Positions 51,278 through 59,567 are shown, counted from the first letter of the stretch. The stretch is DNA of 64,000 nucleotides from VRUE01 sp963822295 (GCA_963822295.1 CAWGHD010000002.1:620001-684000), one strand, 5' to 3'. The notes: generated by a model not told the origin, from the letters alone. Program-made: numbers and translations.

Positions 51278-52012
51278 TCACGGGCCGCCGATGCCCTCGC
51301 CGGGGCGGGTGAAGACAATCTCGGGAACGTGGCAGTAGCGGGAGGTGTGGAGCAGGAAGCGGACCGCCTCGCCGATGTCCTCGGGGCGGATCATCTCCTC
51401 GCCGGGAACCTGTCCCTTGGCGAACTCGGTCATCGGCGTGTCCACGAAGGCCGGGGCCAGCGCCGTGCACTGGACGCCGTCGCCGCCCGCCTCGCGATGG
51501 GCCCCCTCGGTGAAGTTGATCACCGCGGCCTTGGTGGCGGCGTAGATCGAGAGCCAGCCCTGGCCCATCTTGCCGGCGATCGAAGCGGTGTTGAGGAGCA
51601 GCGCCTTGCCGTGCTCGGCGCCCGCCTCGCGCAGCATCGGCAGGCCCTCGCGGGTGCCGATGATCAGCGCCCGGAGGTTTACGGCGAGCTGCATGTCGAG
51701 GTGCTTGGTCTTGATCTCGGCCATCGGCGCTCCGATCCCGACGCCGGCGTTGTTGACCAGCACGTCGAGCCGGCCGTGGGCCTCGCGGTGCTTGGCGAAG
51801 ACGCCCACCAGCTCCTCCTCGCTGGCCATGTTGGCGGCGACGCTCTCGACCTCGAAGCCGTCGGCGCGCAGGCCGTCGGCGGCCGCCTCGAGCTTCTCGG
51901 GGCGTCGCGCCGCGACGGTCAGCCCGTAGCCCTCTTCCCCGAGGACGCGGGCGATCGCCAGCCCGATGCCGCTCGAGGCCCCCGTGATCAGTGCCGCTCT
52001 CTCCTGCGCCAA
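51278..52012 (-). CDS. Short-chain dehydrogenase/reductase
   Basis: A 244-residue NAD(P)-dependent oxidoreductase with ALITGASSGIGLA, NNAGVGIG and the catalytic residues in LLNTASIAGK and YAATKAAV. I prefer TTG 52012, which has AAGGAG six bases before it; an ATG 60 bases upstream would add an atypical 20-residue leader and overlap the divergent lipoprotein start. Leads the leftward group with the glycosyltransferase and acyltransferase. Confidence 0.9.
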   Translation of the reverse strand: MAQERAALITGASSGIGLAIARVLGEEGYGLTVAARRPEKLEAAADGLRADGFEVESVAANMASEEELVGVFAKHREAHGRLDVLVNNAGVGIGAPMAEIKTKHLDMQLAVNLRALIIGTREGLPMLREAGAEHGKALLLNTASIAGKMGQGWLSIYAATKAAVINFTEGAHREAGGDGVQCTALAPAFVDTPMTEFAKGQVPGEEMIRPEDIGEAVRFLLHTSRYCHVPEIVFTRPGEGIGGP

Positions 52013-52070
52013 CTCACTCTCCTTGCGCTCGCCGTCGGGTCGGGCGCACCCTATATCCCCCCCCAATAAC

Positions 52071-53141
52071 ATGGCCGGGATGAGGTCCGGTCAGATCGCC
52101 AGCGCTTTCGCCTGCCTGCTTGCCGCCGGGGCGGTCCTGGCGGGCTGCGGCTCGGACAGCTCTACGACGACGACGACGGGCGCCGAGGCCGAGAACCGCC
52201 CGGCCCCCTCGAAGGCCGAGTTCCCCGCCACCGAGGGACGGTCGCTCGAAGAGGTGCTCGCATCGGCAACGCAGGCCGAACTCGTCGTCTCGCCCGCCGC
52301 GCAGGTCTTCTATGAGGGCCCGAACCGCTTCCCGTTCGGGGTCTTCGCGCTGGACCACTCGCCGATCACCGACGCCGAAGTCGCCCTCTACGTCTCGAAG
52401 GTGCCGGAGGTCAACCTGAAAGCCGAAAAACCGGGCGCCAAGGGCGCCGACGCCAGGGCCAAGATCAAAGCCCTCGAAGAACCGGCGATCGGCCCGTTCC
52501 CGGCCGGCGTCGAAACGATCGAGACCCAGCCCGCCTTCCGCGCGCAGACGACCTTCGACGACGAAGATGCCGCGACCGTCGTCTACTCGACCGAGATCGA
52601 CTTCCCGAGCGAGGGCGAGTGGCGGATCGCTGCGCTGATCAAGGAAGGCGACGAGGTCGCGGCGGCGCTGCTGCCGAGCGCCCGGGTCGGCCAGTTCAAG
52701 CAGATACCGCGGGCGGGCGACGGGGCGCCCGTCATCCACACGCCGACCGCCGAGGACGTCGGCGGCGACCTCGCCCAGATCACCACGCGGATCCCGCCCG
52801 ACACCCAGAACCAGGCCGATTTCGCCGATGTCGTCGGCAAGGAGCCGGTGATCCTCTTGTTCGCGACCCCTCAGTTCTGCCAAAGTCGTGTCTGCGGCCC
52901 CGTCGTCGACGTCGCCGAGCAGGTAAAACAGCTCGAGGGAGATAAGGCGGAGTTCATCCACATGGAGATCTTCAACAACAACGATCCGGACGCCGGCGTG
53001 CGCTCGCAGGTCAGCGCCTACCACCTGCCCAGCGAGCCCTGGCTGTTCGCGATCGACCGCGACGGCACGGTCCAGGTCGCCCTCGAGGGGGCGTTCGGAG
53101 TCGACGCCCTGACCGCCGCCCTGGAGAAGGTGTCGGGCTGA
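52071..53141 (+). CDS. Lipoprotein with thioredoxin-like domain
   Basis: A 356-residue exported lipoprotein. Signal peptide ends with lipobox LAGC (C26). Residues 60-230 are a beta-rich domain of unknown role (FPFGVFALDHSPITDAEVALYV). Residues 245-356 look like a thioredoxin fold with C270 and C275 (FCQSRVCGP), a CX4C spacing instead of CXXC, and cis-Pro in LPSEPWLFAID. Probably handles disulfide or copper-like redox work at the outer face of the membrane. It overlaps the Hpt gene by one base. Confidence 0.85.
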   Translation: MAGMRSGQIASAFACLLAAGAVLAGCGSDSSTTTTTGAEAENRPAPSKAEFPATEGRSLEEVLASATQAELVVSPAAQVFYEGPNRFPFGVFALDHSPITDAEVALYVSKVPEVNLKAEKPGAKGADARAKIKALEEPAIGPFPAGVETIETQPAFRAQTTFDDEDAATVVYSTEIDFPSEGEWRIAALIKEGDEVAAALLPSARVGQFKQIPRAGDGAPVIHTPTAEDVGGDLAQITTRIPPDTQNQADFADVVGKEPVILLFATPQFCQSRVCGPVVDVAEQVKQLEGDKAEFIHMEIFNNNDPDAGVRSQVSAYHLPSEPWLFAIDRDGTVQVALEGAFGVDALTAALEKVSG

Positions 53142-53563
53142 TGGCGGCCGAAAAGAAAGCGCCGGACAAAAAGGCGCCGGACAAAAAGGCGCCGGACAAG
53201 AACGCGGCCCCCGAGCCCGATCCCGCCCTGCTCGAGTCCTTCGCCGCCGAGGCGCGCCGCCGCTGCGACGTGATCGCCGCCGGCCTGGCGACCGAGACCA
53301 CCGACTTCGAGACGATGCGCTCCGAGGCCCACGCGCTGCGCGGAACCGCCTCGGTGGTCGGCCTCCGTCGCCTCGCCGAGCTGGCGGGCCTGATGGAATC
53401 CGACCTCGCCGAAGCGAAGAAGACCGGCGTCATCCGCGGCGGCCGCACGCACCAGATCGCCGATGCCGCGAAGGCGCTCGCCGAGGGCGCCAACGCCGCC
53501 GCCAAGGGCGAGGAGGAGCCGCCCGACGTCGGCCGCTCCCTGGCCCAGCTGTTCAGCGCCTAG
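53141..53563 (+). CDS. Orphan Hpt-domain phosphotransfer protein
   Basis: A 140-residue protein. The first 20 residues are three near-perfect KKAPD units, encoded by a 15-bp tandem DNA repeat. The rest is a four-helix Hpt domain with the phospho-acceptor in MRSEAHALRGTASVVGL (H64). No histidine kinase or response regulator is nearby, so its partners are elsewhere. Coupled to the redox lipoprotein gene (TGATG overlap). Confidence 0.85.
   Translation: MAAEKKAPDKKAPDKKAPDKNAAPEPDPALLESFAAEARRRCDVIAAGLATETTDFETMRSEAHALRGTASVVGLRRLAELAGLMESDLAEAKKTGVIRGGRTHQIADAAKALAEGANAAAKGEEEPPDVGRSLAQLFSA
53159..53200 (+). repeat. 15-bp tandem repeat inside the Hpt gene
   Basis: GCGCCGGACAAAAAG occurs at 53159 and 53174 exactly, with a third copy at 53189 whose last bases differ. 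It encodes the KAPDK units. The period is a multiple of three, so slippage would change tail length without breaking the frame. Confidence 0.9.
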
Positions 53564-53597
53564 GGCCGCCGGCCGATTCGGCGATAATCGGTCCAAC

Positions 53598-53671
53598 GGG
53601 GCGGTAGCTCAGTTGGTCAGAGCACGGGACTCATAATCCCTTGGTCGCTGGTTCGAGTCCAGCCCGCCCCA
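53598..53671 (+). tRNA. tRNA with CAT anticodon (Ile2 or elongator Met)
   Basis: A 74-base cloverleaf: acceptor GGGGCGG with CCGCCCC and discriminator A; D-arm GCTC-AGTTGGTCA-GAGC; anticodon loop CTCATAA (CAT at 53632-53634); T-arm GCTGG-TTCGAGT-CCAGC. The variable region TTGGTC and T stem match E. coli tRNA-Ile2 (lysidine-modified CAU) more than tRNA-Met, but position 4 is G rather than the C favoured by TilS, so identity is open. The first anticodon-stem pair is a C-T mismatch. No encoded CCA. Confidence 0.85.
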
Positions 53672-53688
53672 TCTCCAGCTCGGTGCAA

Positions 53689-53934
53689 ATGTTGGCCAGT
53701 AAGCGCAAACGCAATCGTCAGGCCGCCCGGAAGTTCAAGTCTGCTGGCAAACCGAAAGTCGGCGAGGCCAAGGACTGCAAGGACTCCGGAAAGCACGGCT
53801 ATGTCACGAAGGCAGACGCACTTGTTGTCGCCCTTCGCGTCTCAGGCAGCCCCGTTGGTAAGGGATCAGGCGGTGTCTACCGCTGCCCGCATTGCAAGCT
53901 CTGGCATCTCACCTCAAAGCCAAGGCGGGGCTAG
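53689..53934 (+). CDS. Small zinc-ribbon protein
   Basis: An 81-residue basic protein. The N-terminus is Lys/Arg-rich (ASKRKRNRQAARKFKS); the C-terminus is CPHCKLWHLTSK. With an earlier cysteine (AKDCKDSG) it could bind zinc through Cys3His. Similar miniature proteins ending CPxCxxWHLT occur in actinobacteria and their phages and plasmids. It begins 17 bases after a tRNA gene, a common integration site. ATG 53689 chosen; GTG 53683 is possible. Confidence 0.75.
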   Translation: MLASKRKRNRQAARKFKSAGKPKVGEAKDCKDSGKHGYVTKADALVVALRVSGSPVGKGSGGVYRCPHCKLWHLTSKPRRG

Positions 53935-53971
53935 AAGGGACGTCGGCGCCTTGCTCGTCCTCTTGGTCGAT

Positions 53972-54298
53972 TCAGGCGCCCGGCGCCTGGTACCCGACCT
54001 GCCCGGCCTTCTGCAGCGCGTCCATGGTTTCCTCGACGCTCAGGAGGACGGTCGTCTCCAGGGAGCTGATTGCGCCGCCCCCGCTGAGCGCCAGCGCGAC
54101 CGCGGCCATCGACACGTTGTCGGGGGCCTCCCAGAGGGTGTAGCCGTCATGGTCGCCGAAGGCGTACCAGAAGCCGTGGAGCTTCCCGCCTACCGACTCG
54201 ATGTAGGTCTGGGCGGCGTTGCGGCGGTCCTCCGGGTTGCCGATCAGCCTGGCCCAGGCCTCCGGCGTGTAGCTGAACTTCGATAGGTAGAGCGGCAT
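53972..54298 (-). CDS. GYD-domain protein
   Basis: A 108-residue protein of the GYD family: MPLYLSKFSYTPEAWARLI, a helix, then FWYAFGDHDGYTLWEAPDN, which contains the family GDYD-like turn (here GDHDGY). Dimeric alpha-beta barrel fold expected; biological role undefined. ATG start 54298, 15 bases beyond the end of the PKD-protein gene, in the same direction. Confidence 0.88.
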   Translation of the reverse strand: MPLYLSKFSYTPEAWARLIGNPEDRRNAAQTYIESVGGKLHGFWYAFGDHDGYTLWEAPDNVSMAAVALALSGGGAISSLETTVLLSVEETMDALQKAGQVGYQAPGA

Positions 54299-54313
54299 CG
54301 TCCCCTCCTCAGG

Positions 54314-56209
54314 TCATCGACTGGGTCGTTTTGGTGGAAACAGCACGACGACCCGGTGCTTGACGCCGGGCCCGGTCAGTTGGGCCTTCAATCCCTTGCT
54401 GCTGGCGAGGACGGCCGCCCTGCCCTTGCGGGTCAGCGGGACCCGGATCGTCGTCTTCGCCGGGCCCGGTATGGCGAACGAGGCGCGGCCGATCTGGCGT
54501 CGCTTGCCGACCGGCTTGCCGTCGGCGTCGATCTCGGTGGGGGCGACGAGGCGCAGCGTTCCCTGGCATCCCGTGGGGCTCAGGCAGCGCAGGCGGAGCA
54601 GGCCCTTCCTGCCCTTGACCGGGACGTTGCGGCCGGCGTTCGGTTTCGGGTAGATCCTCACAATCGCGGTCGCGGTCGTGGGGATCGCCAGCTCGTCGGT
54701 CGCGGTCACGGTGACCTGGTAGGAGCCGGGGCGGGCGAAGCCGTGGCTGACGGCGGCTCCGCCCGCCGAGTCGCCGTCGCCGAAGGCCCAGCTGAAGGGC
54801 CCGAGCGCCGACCAGACGTCGAAGGCGGAGGCCGAGAAGGAGAGCGGCCGGCGGACGGTGCCGGCGCTGGGGATGGAGAGGGGGCCGATCAGCGGCCCGG
54901 CGCCGTCGTAGCCGGCGGCCTGCACGATCGTGTTCGTTCCGTCTTCGCGGGCCCAGACCGCGACCCGGTTGCCGGTCGGGTCCGCCGCGACCTCCGGTTC
55001 GCTCGCGTTCTGCCCGATCACCGAGATCACCGAGGGCGCCTCCCAGGCGCCGCCGGCCGGCATCGCGGACCCTTCGACCACGCGGGGGCTGCCCTCGGTG
55101 CGTGACCAGACGGCCATCGCGTCGCCCCCCGGGGCCATCGCCACCTCGGGCTCTTCGGCGCTGTCGCCCAGCCGCGAGAGGTTCACCCCGGGCTCCCAGG
55201 CGCCTCCGGCCGGGTGCCGGGCGGCCTGGACCCGGAGCGTCGGGCTGTTCTCGCGGGCCCAGACCGCGATCGCGTTGCCCGCCGCGTCGATCGCGACCTG
55301 CGGGTCGGAGGAGTTCTCGCCGGAGGCCGAGAGGTCGGCGGCGGAGCTCCAGGCCCCACCGCCCGCGCCCTGGAACGACGCCTGGACGATGAACTTGGCG
55401 CCGTCGAAGCGGGACCAGACGGCGACCGCGTTGCCCGCGGCGTCGATCGCCACCTGCGGTTCTTCGGCGTTCTGACCCGCCGCGGATACGTCGAGCACGG
55501 GCTCCCAGGCTCCGCCCGGGCCCCTGCGGGCCGCCTGGACCACGAATTTGGCCCCGTCGTAGCGGGACCAGACCACGACCGCGACGCCCGCGGCGCTGAT
55601 CGCCACCTGAGGCGTCTCCGCGTTCTGGCCGACCGCCGAGAGATCGAAGGCGGGGCCCCAGGAGCCCCCCGCCGGCCTGCTCGCCGCCTGGACGATGAAC
55701 CTGGTCCCGTTGAAGCGCCTCCAGACGGCGACCGCGTCGCCGGCCGGGCCCACCGCGATCTGCGGGTCCTCGGCGTTCTCCCCGACGGCGGAGAGATCGA
55801 CGGTCGGGCCCCAGGAGCCCCCCGCCGGCCGGCTCGCCACCTGGACGATGTACTTGGCGCCGTCGTGGCGCCGCCAGATCGCCGTCGCCGTGCCGGCGGC
55901 GTCGATCGCGACGCCCGGGTCCTCGGCGTTGCGGCCTTTGAGCGAGAGGTCCGCGGAGGGCCCCCAGCCGCCCCCGGCGGGGCGGACGGCGCCCTGGACG
56001 ATCGTGTGGAGCCCGTTGAAGCGCGACCAGACGGCGACCGAGTCACCCGCGGGGGACACGGCCACCCGGGGCGCCTCCGCATCCTGGCCGGTGGCCGAGA
56101 GGTTGACCGGCAGCAGCCATCGCGGCGCAGCACCGGCGGGCCCGGCGAGCGTCCCTGCCAGGAGCAGGAGCGCCGCGGCGAGCGCCGCAGTGTCGCGGGC
56201 GACCCTCAG
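54314..56209 (-). CDS. Secreted eight-repeat (propeller-like) protein with PKD domain, CTG start
   Basis: An approximately 631-residue exported protein. Eight repeats of about 48 residues (VAVWSRFNG..IVQ...PAGG.W.P..DLS) occupy residues 50-420 and suggest a beta-propeller. A PKD domain (FSWAFGDGDSAGGAAVSHGFA) and a C-terminal beta module with two cysteines (LRCLSPTGCQGTL) follow. No ATG, GTG or TTG occurs in frame before the signal peptide; CTG 56209 overlaps the upstream stop as CTGA with AAGGGAGA before it. This gives RVARDTAALAAALLLLAGTL and cleavage near AGA. GTG 56065 would lose the signal peptide. Function unknown. Confidence 0.8.
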   Translation of the reverse strand: MRVARDTAALAAALLLLAGTLAGPAGAAPRWLLPVNLSATGQDAEAPRVAVSPAGDSVAVWSRFNGLHTIVQGAVRPAGGGWGPSADLSLKGRNAEDPGVAIDAAGTATAIWRRHDGAKYIVQVASRPAGGSWGPTVDLSAVGENAEDPQIAVGPAGDAVAVWRRFNGTRFIVQAASRPAGGSWGPAFDLSAVGQNAETPQVAISAAGVAVVVWSRYDGAKFVVQAARRGPGGAWEPVLDVSAAGQNAEEPQVAIDAAGNAVAVWSRFDGAKFIVQASFQGAGGGAWSSAADLSASGENSSDPQVAIDAAGNAIAVWARENSPTLRVQAARHPAGGAWEPGVNLSRLGDSAEEPEVAMAPGGDAMAVWSRTEGSPRVVEGSAMPAGGAWEAPSVISVIGQNASEPEVAADPTGNRVAVWAREDGTNTIVQAAGYDGAGPLIGPLSIPSAGTVRRPLSFSASAFDVWSALGPFSWAFGDGDSAGGAAVSHGFARPGSYQVTVTATDELAIPTTATAIVRIYPKPNAGRNVPVKGRKGLLRLRCLSPTGCQGTLRLVAPTEIDADGKPVGKRRQIGRASFAIPGPAKTTIRVPLTRKGRAAVLASSKGLKAQLTGPGVKHRVVVLFPPKRPSR

Positions 56210-57012
56210 GAATCTCCCTTGACCTTGCAGGTGCGGGTCAGGTTCGCCGACAGCGTGCGGCCGTCGTCGAACAGCATCGAGGTGAAGGCGAATTTAAAGG
56301 AGGCCTGATCGAGGTCCCTCGGCGCCCGGCACGGGGCGGAGAGGTAGCTGAGGTGCTCGCCCTTGTAGATGTAGTTGCGGTGCAGCCTGAGGCTGATCCG
56401 TTTGAGGTAGCCCCAGCGCGTCAGCGTTTCCGGCATCGTCCCGGTCAGCACCGTCCCGAAGGTCCCGTTGGTGCGCTTGATATCGAAGATGACGATCCCG
56501 GTGCTCGGCGCCGGCTCGTCGCCGTAGACGTGCCCGAGGATCACCGACTTGCCGTCGACGACGGCGTTGAAGGCGAGCAGTTTGCCGTGCGAGGGCGACT
56601 GCGACTGTTCCGGGAAGGTGGTCCTCGCCCGGTAGGTGCCGCTGCCGACCAGGGCGCTCTTGCATGCCGCCAGCGCCTCCGTGCTCGAGGCGAGGTCGAT
56701 CTGGTTCTTGCGGCAGAGCGGCAGGCCGCGCGTCTCGAGGTGCCCGTCGCGGTTGAGGCCGATCGTGATCTTGCGCAGCGAGGGCGGCGTCTCTCCCGAA
56801 AGCGTCCTGACCCGGCCGGCGATCCAGACCGTGATCGGCGCCCGCTCGTCGCGCGGGAGCGCGTCCGGTTCGATGCCGCCGTCGAATGTGACGAAGAGGT
56901 TCCCGCTCGCCGTCAGCTCCGCATTGACGGCCGAGGCCGTTGCCCCGAGCACGCCGATGATGGCTGCGAGCAGCGCAATGGTCTTCGCCCTGCCGTTTCC
57001 GTTCACTCCCAA
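56206..57012 (-). CDS. Secreted protein, paralogue A of a window family
   Basis: A 268-residue exported protein. Signal peptide (TIALLAAIIGVLGATASA) then a beta-rich domain: LFVTFDGGIEPDALPRDERA, LRKITIGLNRDGHLETRGLP, KLLAFNAV, TGTMPETLTRWGY. It shares this layout and cysteine positions with the gene at 62856-63632. No catalytic motif. It is upstream of, and overlaps by 4 bases, the repeat/PKD protein, so both are exported from one transcript. ATG start. Confidence 0.82.
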   Translation of the reverse strand: MGVNGNGRAKTIALLAAIIGVLGATASAVNAELTASGNLFVTFDGGIEPDALPRDERAPITVWIAGRVRTLSGETPPSLRKITIGLNRDGHLETRGLPLCRKNQIDLASSTEALAACKSALVGSGTYRARTTFPEQSQSPSHGKLLAFNAVVDGKSVILGHVYGDEPAPSTGIVIFDIKRTNGTFGTVLTGTMPETLTRWGYLKRISLRLHRNYIYKGEHLSYLSAPCRAPRDLDQASFKFAFTSMLFDDGRTLSANLTRTCKVKGDS

Positions 57013-57074
57013 ACCCCCTAGACCCCGTTGCGGACCCGAGGGAGGATACCCGCACCGGCGTCTAAATTTCAGGG

Positions 57075-57401
57075 ATGGCCGATTCTGAGATGGACGAGTT
57101 CGAGTCCATGGTCGTCGACGCGATCGACCGGCTGCCCGAGGAATTCCAGGCGGTGCTCGAGCGCGTGCCGGTGATCGTCTCCGAGCTCGGCACCGAGCAC
57201 CGCGCCTACGGCGAGTACTTCGGGGACGGGATCGCGCGCGAGCACTTCGAGGACAAGATCGTGATCTACCGCGACACGCTCGAGCGCGACTTCGGCCATG
57301 ACCGGGCGCTGCTCGCCGACCAGATCGAGCGCACCCTGCGCCACGAGCTCGCCCATCACCTGGGCTGGGAGGAGCGGGGCGTGGGCGGGCTGGGGTTGTG
57401 A
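57075..57401 (+). CDS. Minimal zincin metallopeptidase-family protein
   Basis: A 108-residue protein of the small 'metallopeptidase family' (COG3824). The zinc motif HELAH lies in TLRHELAHHLGWEERGV near the C-terminus, preceded by FEDKIVIYRDTLERDFG. The acidic N-terminal helix (MDEFESMVVDAIDRLPEEFQ) is typical. Substrate unknown. ATG start; it converges on the P450 gene with one base between. Confidence 0.88.
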   Translation: MADSEMDEFESMVVDAIDRLPEEFQAVLERVPVIVSELGTEHRAYGEYFGDGIAREHFEDKIVIYRDTLERDFGHDRALLADQIERTLRHELAHHLGWEERGVGGLGL

Positions 57402-57402
57402 G

Positions 57403-58662
57403 CTAGCCGGCGAGCCGGACCGGCAGCGTCTTCAGCTGGTTGAGGAAGGCCGACTCGACGAAGCGGGGCCGGCCGTCGAGGTCGATGTCCGGGAAGCGGG
57501 CCAGGGTCTCCTCGAAGAGGATCTTCAGCTCGAGCCGGGCGAGTGCGGTGCCGAGGCAGAAGTGGCGGCCGCCGGCGCCGAAGGCCTGATGCTCCGGATT
57601 GCGGAGCGCGTCGAAGCGGTCGGGGTCCTCATAGCGGGTCTCGTCCCGGTTCGAGGACGTGTACCACATGACCACCTTCTCGCCCTCCTTGATCTCCTGC
57701 CCGTTGAGCACCGTGTCCTTGGTCGCGGTGCGGCGGAAATGGCCGAAGGCGGGAAACATCCGCAGCGCCTCCTCGACCATCCCGGGAATCAGCGAGGGGT
57801 CGGCGCGAACCATCTCGAGCTGCTCGCGGTCTTCGAGCAGCGCCCGCATCCCGCTCGTGTAGGTCGCCTTGGTGCTGTCGTTGCCGGCGGCGACGAGCAG
57901 GAAGAAGCCCATCACGATCTCGTGCTCCTCGAGCTTCGTGCCTTCGACTTCGGCGTGGACGAGCACGCTGGTCAGGTCGTCGTTCGGGTTCTCGCGCCGT
58001 TCGGCGATCATCTTGCCGCAGCGCTCGAAGACTTCTCCGATCGTGGTCTCGATGAACCCTTCGATCTCGTCGGGGCTCGCCGTGAACTCCGGGTCGCTGG
58101 CGCCGAGCGCCGCGTTCATCAGCCGCGCCCAGGTCTCGTCGTCCTCCTCGGGGATGCCCATGAAGGCGCCGATCACGCGGGAGACCGCGGGTTGGGCGAC
58201 GTCCACGACCAGGTCGGCGGACTCGCGGCCCTCGAGCCGGTCGAGCACCCTGACGACGATCTCGCGGATCTCGTCCTCGTGCGCGGCGATCCGCTTCGGG
58301 GTGAAGCCCGCCTGGAACAGCGCCTTGATCCGGTCGTGCTTGGGCGGGTCCATGCCGATGAACATCGCCCGCGCCAGCTCGATCGGGAAGACCTCGTTGA
58401 TCGCGACGACGCCGCCCAGTTCGGAGGAGTAGGTCTCCCAGTCGCGGCTGACGGCGTGGACGTCGTCTGCCGTGGTCACCGACCAGAAGCCCTTGGCGGC
58501 CGGGAACTCGGTCACCTTCGGGGTCCAGTGGACCGGGCACTTGCCGCGCATCTCCCTGAACAGCTCGTGCGGCGGGCCGTCGACCCAGTGCTTTCGCTCG
58601 AGAAGGAGCTCGTCCTCGATCCTGCTCTTCTCGGTCGCCGCGTTCCCGCCGTTCTCGGTCAC
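57403..58662 (-). CDS. Cytochrome P450
   Basis: A 419-residue soluble bacterial P450. I-helix LLVAAGNDSTKATY (alcohol/acid pair N-D-S-T), ExxR in VEEALRMF, and heme loop FGAGGRHFCLGTALARLE with the axial cysteine. Resembles CYP125/CYP142-like steroid or fatty-acid hydroxylases in general pattern, but the substrate cannot be assigned. No ferredoxin gene is adjacent. GTG start. Confidence 0.93.
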   Translation of the reverse strand: MTENGGNAATEKSRIEDELLLERKHWVDGPPHELFREMRGKCPVHWTPKVTEFPAAKGFWSVTTADDVHAVSRDWETYSSELGGVVAINEVFPIELARAMFIGMDPPKHDRIKALFQAGFTPKRIAAHEDEIREIVVRVLDRLEGRESADLVVDVAQPAVSRVIGAFMGIPEEDDETWARLMNAALGASDPEFTASPDEIEGFIETTIGEVFERCGKMIAERRENPNDDLTSVLVHAEVEGTKLEEHEIVMGFFLLVAAGNDSTKATYTSGMRALLEDREQLEMVRADPSLIPGMVEEALRMFPAFGHFRRTATKDTVLNGQEIKEGEKVVMWYTSSNRDETRYEDPDRFDALRNPEHQAFGAGGRHFCLGTALARLELKILFEETLARFPDIDLDGRPRFVESAFLNQLKTLPVRLAG

Positions 58663-58765
58663 CCTCGTCCTCCTGGTCGGTGTGTGGAGCCATGCTACTG
58701 GCTGGCTGGCCAGTTTTGCGTCCGGCAGGGCCGCATTAATTGTGCGTGACGCGTGTTACAAGGGC

Positions 58766-58891
58766 ATGAACCGCTACCGACTCGACGACTTCATCGAGTA
58801 CACGTTGAGCAAGCGGGGCAGGGAGAACATGGCACTGGCTGTCCTGGCCGCGAGCTGCGTCGCCGGGATCGTCGTCATCGGCCGTCTCTGA
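58766..58891 (+). CDS. Small single-span membrane protein
   Basis: A 41-residue candidate: MNRYRLDDFIEYTLSKRG, then a hydrophobic helix (ALAVLAASCVAGIVVIG). ACAAGGG precedes the ATG at a suitable distance, and a charged helix before a single span is a plausible small membrane protein. It lies alone between divergent P450 and GNAT genes. No homologue recalled, so existence needs expression or conservation. Confidence 0.45.
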   Translation: MNRYRLDDFIEYTLSKRGRENMALAVLAASCVAGIVVIGRL

Positions 58892-58943
58892 GCCCCGCGC
58901 GCGAGCGTTGTCGATCCGGCCTCCGGAGGCATATGGTTCCCCC

Positions 58944-59567
58944 ATGGGGGCGATCGAGGGGCCAGAGACGGGGGTCAGGCCGGCGCAGTCCGCCGACGAC
59001 TTCGAGGCGGCCGCCGAGGCGCTGGCGCTCGCCTTCGCCGACGACCCCGCCTGGACGCACCTCCTGCCTGGCGACCAGACCCGCCCCGAAAAGTTGCTCG
59101 CCTACTTCACGGCTGAGATCCAGAACCTGGTACCCGAGTACCGCTCGGTCTGGGTGACCGAGGACGGCGGCGGCGCCGCGATCTGGGCGCCCCCCGGGCG
59201 CTGGCGGGTGCCGCTCGGCGCGACCCTGCGCGAGGCGCGCCAGATGATCGGCGTCTTCCGCACCCGGGTGCCGCTCGGCCTGCGGACCGTGGCCCGCCTC
59301 GAACGCCACCACCCCAAGAGCCCCGACCACTGGTACCTGCACTACCTCGGCGTCGAACCGCGCAGCCAGGGCCGCGGCCGCGGCGCCGCCCTGATCGCGC
59401 CGATGCTGGAGCGCTGCGACCGGGAGCGGGTCCCCGCCTTCCTCGAGGCGAGCAGCGATCGCAACCAGGCCCTCTACGAACGCCACGCCTTCGCCGTCAC
59501 CGAGACCTTCGCCATGCCGGGGCGGGGGGGACCGCCGATCCGCGAGATGTGGAGGGACCCGGCCTGA
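58944..59567 (+). CDS. GNAT N-acetyltransferase
   Basis: A 207-residue acetyltransferase. Acetyl-CoA site: LHYLGVEPRSQGRGRGAALI (motif A, RGRGAA) with the C-terminal LYERHAFAVTETFAM (motif B). Pattern resembles GNATs acting on small molecules. ATG 58944 chosen; TTG 58908 would add 12 residues. Overlaps the hydrolase gene by one base (TGATG). Confidence 0.88.
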   Translation: MGAIEGPETGVRPAQSADDFEAAAEALALAFADDPAWTHLLPGDQTRPEKLLAYFTAEIQNLVPEYRSVWVTEDGGGAAIWAPPGRWRVPLGATLREARQMIGVFRTRVPLGLRTVARLERHHPKSPDHWYLHYLGVEPRSQGRGRGAALIAPMLERCDRERVPAFLEASSDRNQALYERHAFAVTETFAMPGRGGPPIREMWRDPA

